From Candidatus Methylopumilus universalis (lineage in GTDB: Bacteria > Pseudomonadota > Gammaproteobacteria > Burkholderiales > Methylophilaceae), in the NCBI RefSeq assembly GCF_006365315.1, contig NZ_CP040968.1:868001-932000 (forward strand): DNA of 64,000 nt. Direction: 5' to 3'. The position numbers and the translations under genes were made by a program. Positions within the stretch are counted from its first letter, which is position 1; every line of letters starts with the position of its first letter. The notes beneath the pieces were generated by a model. It was not told where the DNA came from and did no database searches. It was given only the letters and a program-made list of their open reading frames with translations. Positions 58,640-64,000 of this stretch are shown here, piece by piece.

Positions 58640-59500
58640 ATGACTTTGGATTTAAGCTTGTCTACATTGGGTTCTATTGATAGCTACGACCGCTATATGC
58701 AATCCATTAGAACTATTCCTTCGCTCACTGCGGAAGAAGAGATGGCTCTTGGCATGCGCCTTAAAAAATCAAACGATCTCGAGGCTGCGAAAACCCTCAT
58801 TTTGTCGCACTTAAAATTAGTAGCTAAAGTAGCTAAAGGCTATTCTGGTTACGGGCTTCCTCAATCAGACTTAGTTCAAGAAGGCAATATAGGCCTAATG
58901 AAAGCTGTAAAAAGATTTGATCCCGAAAGGGGTGTAAGGCTTGTATCTTTTGCAATCTACTGGATTAAAGCTGAAATTCAAGAATACATTGTTAAAAACT
59001 GGCGTTTAGTTAAAACAGCCACTACAAAAGCACAACGTAAGTTGTTTTTTAATCTACGAAGCATGAAAAAAACTCTTCAACCGCTTAAATCCGATGAGAT
59101 TAATGCGATCGCAAAAGAGCTTAATGTGAAGCCTGAAGATGTGCGCGAAATGGAATATCGCTTTAATGGTAATGAAATATCATTAGATTATGGATCTGAA
59201 GAATCAGAAGATGATGTTTATAGACCCATCGCTTACCTAAAAGATGAGGCGCCTGAACCATCAGAACAAATGGAAATAGACCAATCTGAAAGCAATAGTC
59301 TGTCCACCCTTAAAACAGCGCTTTTATCGCTCGATGAAAGAAGTCGTCTTATTTTAGAAGAAAGATGGCTTAAAGATAAAGATGCCTCAACTCTTCACGA
59401 ACTTGCGGATAAGCTTGGCGTGTCTGCTGAAAGAATTAGACAGATCGAACAATCAGCAATGAAAAAAATTAAATCGTTACTACAATCTTCTATTCATTAA
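58640..59500 (+). CDS. rpoH: Heat-shock sigma factor RpoH (sigma-32)
   Basis: It is 286 residues from ATG 58640 (E. coli 284), with AAAGGA 10 bases upstream. A GTG at 58601 in the same frame would add 13 residues and starts only 4 bases past the CIRCE, so it is less likely. Region 2 has LEAAKTLILSHLKLVAKVAK, GYGLPQSDLVQEGNIGLMKA and AIYWIKAEIQEYI. The RpoH box is TTKAQRKLFFNLR. Region 4 ends DKLGVSAERIRQIEQSAMKK. A CIRCE operator in its promoter region is the outstanding feature: HrcA probably represses this sigma factor gene. Confidence 0.97.
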   Translation: MTLDLSLSTLGSIDSYDRYMQSIRTIPSLTAEEEMALGMRLKKSNDLEAAKTLILSHLKLVAKVAKGYSGYGLPQSDLVQEGNIGLMKAVKRFDPERGVRLVSFAIYWIKAEIQEYIVKNWRLVKTATTKAQRKLFFNLRSMKKTLQPLKSDEINAIAKELNVKPEDVREMEYRFNGNEISLDYGSEESEDDVYRPIAYLKDEAPEPSEQMEIDQSESNSLSTLKTALLSLDERSRLILEERWLKDKDASTLHELADKLGVSAERIRQIEQSAMKKIKSLLQSSIH

Positions 59501-59568
59501 TCATTTAATTTTTACCAAAAAAGCCAATAGAACTCCGATAATATAGTTTTTTTAGGCTTCCTCATAAA

Positions 59569-59949
59569 GTGACAACAAGTAACGCTAAAATATACCCTTT
59601 AGAAATTAAGCTTCATCAGTCATCCAATCTGTTAGAAATTAAATTTAACAATCTAACCGAATGCATGCTTTCTTCCGAATTTCTAAGAGTGCATTCTCCG
59701 TCCGCTGAGGTAAGAGGTCACGGGCCAGGGCAAGAAACACTTCAAGTACAAAAAGAAAATGTCGCCATTGAAAATATTGAGCCCATCGGCCAGTACGCTA
59801 TTAAATTAACATTTTCAGACGGCCATAATACAGGCATATATACCTGGGATTATCTTTATGAACTTGCTGCAACTTATGATGCGCTCTGGGAAGAGTATTT
59901 AAGAAAATTATCTGTCGCCGGCATTCAAAGAACAAAAACGCATGCCTAA
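59569..59949 (+). CDS. DUF971 protein
   Basis: It is 126 residues, the domain also found at the N-terminus of gamma-butyrobetaine hydroxylase. Typical text is [27 protein letters not shown], and [18 protein letters not shown]. The start is GTG at 59569. It overlaps ubiE by 8 bases; this pairing is common in betaproteobacteria. Its biochemical role is unknown; a link to iron-sulfur assembly or quinone synthesis is only contextual. Confidence 0.85.
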   Translation: MTTSNAKIYPLEIKLHQSSNLLEIKFNNLTECMLSSEFLRVHSPSAEVRGHGPGQETLQVQKENVAIENIEPIGQYAIKLTFSDGHNTGIYTWDYLYELAATYDALWEEYLRKLSVAGIQRTKTHA

Positions 59950-60694
59950 TAAAAAAACACATTTTGGCTATAGTGAAGTAGATGAAACGGAAAAAGCCAG
60001 CAAGGTAGCCTCTGTTTTTCATTCTGTGGCATCAAATTATGATCTGATGAATGATCTGATGTCATTTGGGATGCATCATATTTGGAAAAAATTTCTTGTA
60101 AATACTTCTAACGTAAAGAAAAATGCACGGATTCTTGATATTGCAGGTGGAACAGCAGACTTGTCTATTCTGCTTGCAAAAAAAATAGGGGTGCAATCAT
60201 CTGATTTTAAAGGGCAGATGATACATTCTGATATTAATTTATCCATGCTAAAAATTGGTCGTGATAAATTAATTGATCAAGGTATTTTTATACCTTCTAT
60301 ATTATGCGATGCGGAATCACTCCCCTTTCCTGATAATTATTTCGACTGCGTCACAATAGGCTTTGGTATTCGTAATATGACCGACAAAAAAAGAGCATTA
60401 AAAGAAATTTATCGCGTCTTATCTCCTGGCGGAAAAATTTTGATCCTAGAATTTTCAAAAGTTTGGAAGCCACTACAGTTTTTTTATGATCAATTTTCTT
60501 TTAAATTACTGCCAAAATTAGGTAAGTTATTTGCTAAAGATGAATCAAGTTATCAATACCTCGTCGAATCGATAAGAATGCATCCTGATCAAGAATCATT
60601 AAAAACTATGATGGAAGCAGAGTCTTTTTTAAAAGTGGAATATCTGAATTTGTCTTCGGGTGTAGTTGCTATACATATGGGATATAAATTTTGA
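59942..60694 (+). CDS. ubiE: Ubiquinone/menaquinone C-methyltransferase
   Basis: AdoMet-dependent C-methylation in ubiquinone synthesis, 250 residues. [20 protein letters not shown] is the AdoMet loop; [20 protein letters not shown] and [14 protein letters not shown] are family signatures. The first of ubiE-ubiJ-ubiB, each overlapping the next by 4 bases. Confidence 0.97.
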   Translation: MPNKKTHFGYSEVDETEKASKVASVFHSVASNYDLMNDLMSFGMHHIWKKFLVNTSNVKKNARILDIAGGTADLSILLAKKIGVQSSDFKGQMIHSDINLSMLKIGRDKLIDQGIFIPSILCDAESLPFPDNYFDCVTIGFGIRNMTDKKRALKEIYRVLSPGGKILILEFSKVWKPLQFFYDQFSFKLLPKLGKLFAKDESSYQYLVESIRMHPDQESLKTMMEAESFLKVEYLNLSSGVVAIHMGYKF

Positions 60695-61251
60695 TCATTG
60701 ACACAATTAAAAAAAAACTCACTAACCATTTATTTCAACAAAATGAGTGGTTAAAAAAAGGTCTTACCAAGCATAGATCAAAATCTATTTTATTTAATGT
60801 AGGGCCCATTCATTACGCATTAATAATTAATAAGAGCGGCCTCCCAGAATATAGAGATCAAATCGATGCTTATGATGCAGAAATTAAATTATCTATATCC
60901 TCAGCAATTGAACTTATGCGTGGAAATAAAAAAGCTTACATTGAAATTAAAGGTGATATCGAGTTTGCCTCGCTAATGAGTAACTTATTAAGAGATGTTG
61001 AGTGGGATTATGAAGATGATTTGAGTGAGATTATTGGAGATATTCCAGCATACCATCTCGTAAAACTTGCGAAAAAAGTAGTAACTTCAACAAAAGAAAC
61101 ATCATTTAATATTGCAGACACATTTAAAGAGTACTGGCTCGAAGAGAAGCCAATGATTGCTAAGAAAAGACTAGTAGAACAATTTAATAATGAAGTTGAC
61201 CGCTTGCGATTTGACGTGGATCGTTTAGAACTTAGGCTTAAAAAGCTATGA
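60691..61251 (+). CDS. ubiJ: Ubiquinone biosynthesis accessory factor UbiJ
   Basis: SCP2-domain lipid-binding protein that organises the Ubi complex, 186 residues (E. coli 201). The SCP2 core covers about residues 15-110 ([20 protein letters not shown]). The C-terminal part is a predicted coiled coil ([20 protein letters not shown]). The start is TTG at 60691, overlapping the ubiE stop. Weak sequence conservation is normal for the family; gene order makes the call. Confidence 0.88.
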   Translation: MIIDTIKKKLTNHLFQQNEWLKKGLTKHRSKSILFNVGPIHYALIINKSGLPEYRDQIDAYDAEIKLSISSAIELMRGNKKAYIEIKGDIEFASLMSNLLRDVEWDYEDDLSEIIGDIPAYHLVKLAKKVVTSTKETSFNIADTFKEYWLEEKPMIAKKRLVEQFNNEVDRLRFDVDRLELRLKKL

Positions 61252-62792
61252 AGTACTTTAGATTAATTTATATACTTTATATACTTATTAAGTATCGCCT
61301 CGAGGAGTTCATCACATTCAATCGACAACTGAATGTTTTCGCCTATTCTATCTCGATACTATTTTTCTTTAGATCAGTCAAAGAAAATAGAGGTACAAGA
61401 CTTAGGCTTGCGCTCGAAGAATTAGGTCCAATTTTTGTTAAATTTGGTCAAATGTTATCCACCAGAAGAGATCTCATTCCTTTAGATATTGCAGATGAGC
61501 TAGCTAAACTTCAGGATCAAGTGCCCCCCTTTCCGTATAAGAATGTTGAAAAAATTATTACAGCTTCATATGGTATGTCGCCAGATAAAATTTTTAAAAC
61601 GTTTGACCAAACCCCTATAGCAAGCGCATCAGTTGCCCAAGTTCACTTTGCAACGCTTCATGACGGAAAAGATGTTGCAGTCAAAATATTAAGACCTAAT
61701 ATTAAGCGCGTGATTAATAAAGATATAAATTTACTTTATCTCATTGCTTTCATGCTTGAATTGACATGGTCAGATGGCAAACGACTAAGGCCAAGAGAGG
61801 TTGTAGCTGAGTTTTCAAAACATGTTCAATGTGAATTAAATCTAATGTTAGATGCAGCAAATTGCAGTCGCTTAGGTGAGAATTTTAAAGATAAAAAACT
61901 GCTTATCGTGCCAGAAGTTTATTGGGATTACTGTAATGAAGATGTCATGGTCATGGAAAGAATGTATGGAACACCTATAAGCCACATCGAAATCCTTCGC
62001 AAGAAAAAAATCGATATTAAGCAACTCGCACGCAACGGGGTAGAAATTTTCTTTACGCAGGTATTTAGGGATAGTTTTTTTCATGCAGATATGCACCCCG
62101 GCAATATTCAGGTTGCTGATGATGGTCGCTATATTGCAATGGATTTTGGTATCATGGGGTCTCTTAGTGAGAATGATAAAAATTATCTAGCACGCAATTT
62201 TTTAGCCTTTTTTAAACGTGATTACCATGACGTAGCACTTGCTCATATCGAATCGGGCTGGGTTCCTAGGAATACTTCTTTAGATGAATTTGAAAATGCA
62301 ATACGATCAGTATGTGAGCCTATTTTTAATAAGCCTTTAAAGGAAATATCATTTGGTCGTCTTCTTATCAGGCTATTTCAAACATCGAGACGATTTAATA
62401 TGGAAATCCAGCCTCAGCTTACCATGCTTCAAAAGACACTTTTAAATGTTGAGGGTCTTGGTCGAAACCTAGATCCTGATTTAGACTTATGGAAAACAGC
62501 CGCTCCATTTTTGAAAAAATATATGTCAGAACAAAAAGGTATTAAACATATTTTAAAGAGTTTAAAAAATGAACTCCCGCATTGGCTTCACTTAACGCCA
62601 CAATTGCCAAGACTTATTCATGAGTTTCTCGAACAAAAAAAACATGAAAATATAAATGCATTTAACCAAGATGACATTGATCACCTATTAAAAACGCAAA
62701 AAAAACAGAATCGCTGGTTTAAAATTGCTATTACTTTAATTGGAATTACTTTGTTGCTAAATTTAACAATCTTGTTTTATTTTATTAAATAA
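61248..62792 (+). CDS. ubiB: Ubiquinone biosynthesis kinase-like protein UbiB
   Basis: ADCK/ABC1-type atypical kinase, 514 residues. LGPIFVKFGQMLSTRRDLIP contains the KxGQ motif; ASASVAQVHFA replaces the P-loop; FFHADMHPGNIQV and AMDFGIMGSL are the catalytic and DFG-like motifs. One C-terminal membrane helix (about 492-513). It starts inside the ubiJ stop codon (ATGA). Confidence 0.96.
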   Translation: MKYFRLIYILYILIKYRLEEFITFNRQLNVFAYSISILFFFRSVKENRGTRLRLALEELGPIFVKFGQMLSTRRDLIPLDIADELAKLQDQVPPFPYKNVEKIITASYGMSPDKIFKTFDQTPIASASVAQVHFATLHDGKDVAVKILRPNIKRVINKDINLLYLIAFMLELTWSDGKRLRPREVVAEFSKHVQCELNLMLDAANCSRLGENFKDKKLLIVPEVYWDYCNEDVMVMERMYGTPISHIEILRKKKIDIKQLARNGVEIFFTQVFRDSFFHADMHPGNIQVADDGRYIAMDFGIMGSLSENDKNYLARNFLAFFKRDYHDVALAHIESGWVPRNTSLDEFENAIRSVCEPIFNKPLKEISFGRLLIRLFQTSRRFNMEIQPQLTMLQKTLLNVEGLGRNLDPDLDLWKTAAPFLKKYMSEQKGIKHILKSLKNELPHWLHLTPQLPRLIHEFLEQKKHENINAFNQDDIDHLLKTQKKQNRWFKIAITLIGITLLLNLTILFYFIK

Positions 62793-62809
62793 ATTTAGGA
62801 AATTTTGAT

Positions 62810-64000
62810 TTGCTTATTTGGTTTGTCTCTCTCTATCTTCTCGTCACAATTGGGATTGGTATTTTTGTATCCTCCCGTGTTAAAAATACGAAAGACTATG
62901 CTGTAGCCGGAAGGCACCTGCCACTCCCTATCGTGACTGCAACCGTTTTTGCAACTTGGTTTGGAGCAGAAGCAATTTTTGGTGTGTCGTCTACTTTTGT
63001 TAAAGAAGGCTTAAATGGGGTTGTGGCTGACCCTTTTGGGTCAAGTCTTTGTTTAGTTATTGCTGGTATTTTCTTCTCTTCTAAATTATATAAATTAAAT
63101 ATTATTACTTTGGGAGACTTTTACAGGGCGAGATACAACAGAACTATTGAGGTACTAACAACCATCGCAATTGTCATCTCATACTTGGGATGGGTAGCGG
63201 CACAGATTAAAGCGCTTGGATTAATATTTAACCTTATTACACATCAATATATTAGCGAAGAACTGGGCATGATTATTGGGATATTAATTGTGCTGACTTT
63301 CACTACCTTTGGCGGCATGTTATCTGTAGCCATCTTAGATTTTATCCAAATGATCGTAGTTATTGGTGGGCTTCTATATATTGCATATGCTATTTCTCAT
63401 TTAACAGGGGGAGTTGCCCCGGTTATTGAAAGTGCCTCTATAAATCATAAGTTAGACTTTTTCCCAAAAGGTAATATTTGGACATGGATAACTTTTTTGG
63501 GTACATGGATTACTATGATGCTGGGGTCGGTTCCTCAACAAGACGTTTTTCAACGCGTAACATCAGCTAAAACTGCCAAAATTGCGTTATACGGCTCGAT
63601 ACTTGGCGCTTCAATTTATTTTATATTTACGTTTGTACCAATGTTTATTGCATATTCGGCAACTTTAATTGATGCTGAATATTTTAACGGACTCGTCAAT
63701 ACAAACTCACAGCATGTCTTGCCCATGCTTGTGCTTAACTATATGCCACTCTTTGCACAAGTGATATTTTTTGGAGCTGTTCTATCAGCAATAATGAGTT
63801 GCTCTTCAGCGACGCTTCTAGCACCATCTATTTCTTTTGCAGAAAATATTGTTAAAGGTTATTTTCCAAAAATCAGCGACAAACATTTACTCAAAATTAT
63901 GAGAATTACCCTCGTCTGTTTTTCTGCTGTTGTCTTGCTATATGCCCTTAGTTCAAATCTTTCCATTTTTGGGATGGTTGAATCAGCCTATAAAATTACC
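62810..64000 (+). CDS. Sodium:solute symporter (3' end cut off)
   Basis: The open frame runs to the window edge, giving 397 residues so far. The start is TTG 62810 with AGGA 9 bases upstream (62797-62800), 17 bases after ubiB. It is a multi-helix protein of the SSS family: the N-terminal VKNTKDYAVAGRHLPLPIVT, FATWFGAEAIFGV, and GSVPQQDVFQRVTSAKTAK are typical (PutP/PanF-like). The helix SCSSATLLAPSISFAENIV fits TM8 of the sodium site region. The substrate cannot be told from the sequence; proline, pantothenate, acetate or a choline-like solute are all possible. Confidence 0.88.
   Translation, partial: MLIWFVSLYLLVTIGIGIFVSSRVKNTKDYAVAGRHLPLPIVTATVFATWFGAEAIFGVSSTFVKEGLNGVVADPFGSSLCLVIAGIFFSSKLYKLNIITLGDFYRARYNRTIEVLTTIAIVISYLGWVAAQIKALGLIFNLITHQYISEELGMIIGILIVLTFTTFGGMLSVAILDFIQMIVVIGGLLYIAYAISHLTGGVAPVIESASINHKLDFFPKGNIWTWITFLGTWITMMLGSVPQQDVFQRVTSAKTAKIALYGSILGASIYFIFTFVPMFIAYSATLIDAEYFNGLVNTNSQHVLPMLVLNYMPLFAQVIFFGAVLSAIMSCSSATLLAPSISFAENIVKGYFPKISDKHLLKIMRITLVCFSAVVLLYALSSNLSIFGMVESAYKIT

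Overview
The window is a dense, AT-rich stretch of bacterial chromosome with short intergenic gaps, no mobile elements, no rRNA or tRNA genes that I could find, and no CRISPR array. Gene order and content (fur/bamE/dapB/carAB/greA/rlmE/ftsH/folP/glmM, ftsYEX-rpoH, ubiE-ubiJ-ubiB, prfB-lysS) indicate a betaproteobacterium. The low GC, compact layout and edd-eda genes (the cleavage branch of the ribulose-monophosphate cycle in methylotrophs) suggest a streamlined freshwater or marine Methylophilaceae, such as Methylopumilus/OM43-like bacteria. That assignment is inference from gene content, not a database match.

Region 1 (1-1.9 kb) is the tail of an iron-sulfur assembly operon (hscA, cut by the window edge, then fdx). 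Region 2 (about 1.9-21.7 kb) is mainly a phosphate-starvation block. It holds ppk1 and ppx divergently transcribed from a symmetric pair of Pho boxes; an acyltransferase/PAP2 phosphatase/glycosyltransferase operon; a PlcP-type phospholipase C behind a four-repeat Pho box; an OlsB-like N-acyltransferase; an outer-membrane protein; a second glycosyltransferase; diacylglycerol kinase; a phosphate/polyphosphate-type porin with a Pho box; and pstSCAB with a Pho box. A housekeeping prfB-lysS-carbonic anhydrase operon lies inside it. Together these genes can take up phosphate, store and release polyphosphate, strip phospholipid headgroups, and rebuild membranes with glycolipids and probably ornithine lipids.

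Region 3 (21.7-37 kb) is housekeeping, mostly on the minus strand: glmM, folP, ftsH, rlmE, a DUF4149 membrane protein, greA, carB, carA, dapB, bamE, recN and nadK, with yhbY and fur on the plus strand. Region 4 (37-47.5 kb) carries hrcA, hemH, the ADP-heptose/inner-core LPS genes hldD-gmhA-hldE-waaF and waaC, and edd-eda with a HAD phosphatase. Region 5 (47.5-59.5 kb) holds grpE-dnaK-dnaJ, glyoxalase I, a 2[4Fe-4S] ferredoxin, coaD, rsmD, an M16 peptidase pair, ftsY-ftsE-ftsX and rpoH. Region 6 (59.5-64 kb) has a DUF971 gene, ubiE-ubiJ-ubiB and the first part of a sodium:solute symporter.

The main regulatory findings are: (i) a near-perfect CIRCE operator just downstream of the rpoH promoter, in a genome that carries hrcA about 21 kb away, while grpE and dnaK have sigma-32-type promoters and no CIRCE. 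This suggests a cascade HrcA -| rpoH -> grpE/dnaK. (ii) A set of Pho boxes, several so close to start codons that the transcripts would be leaderless or nearly so. (iii) The classical RF2 autoregulatory frameshift site. (iv) Seven of nine convergent gene pairs share or abut their stop codons, leaving no room for intrinsic terminators.
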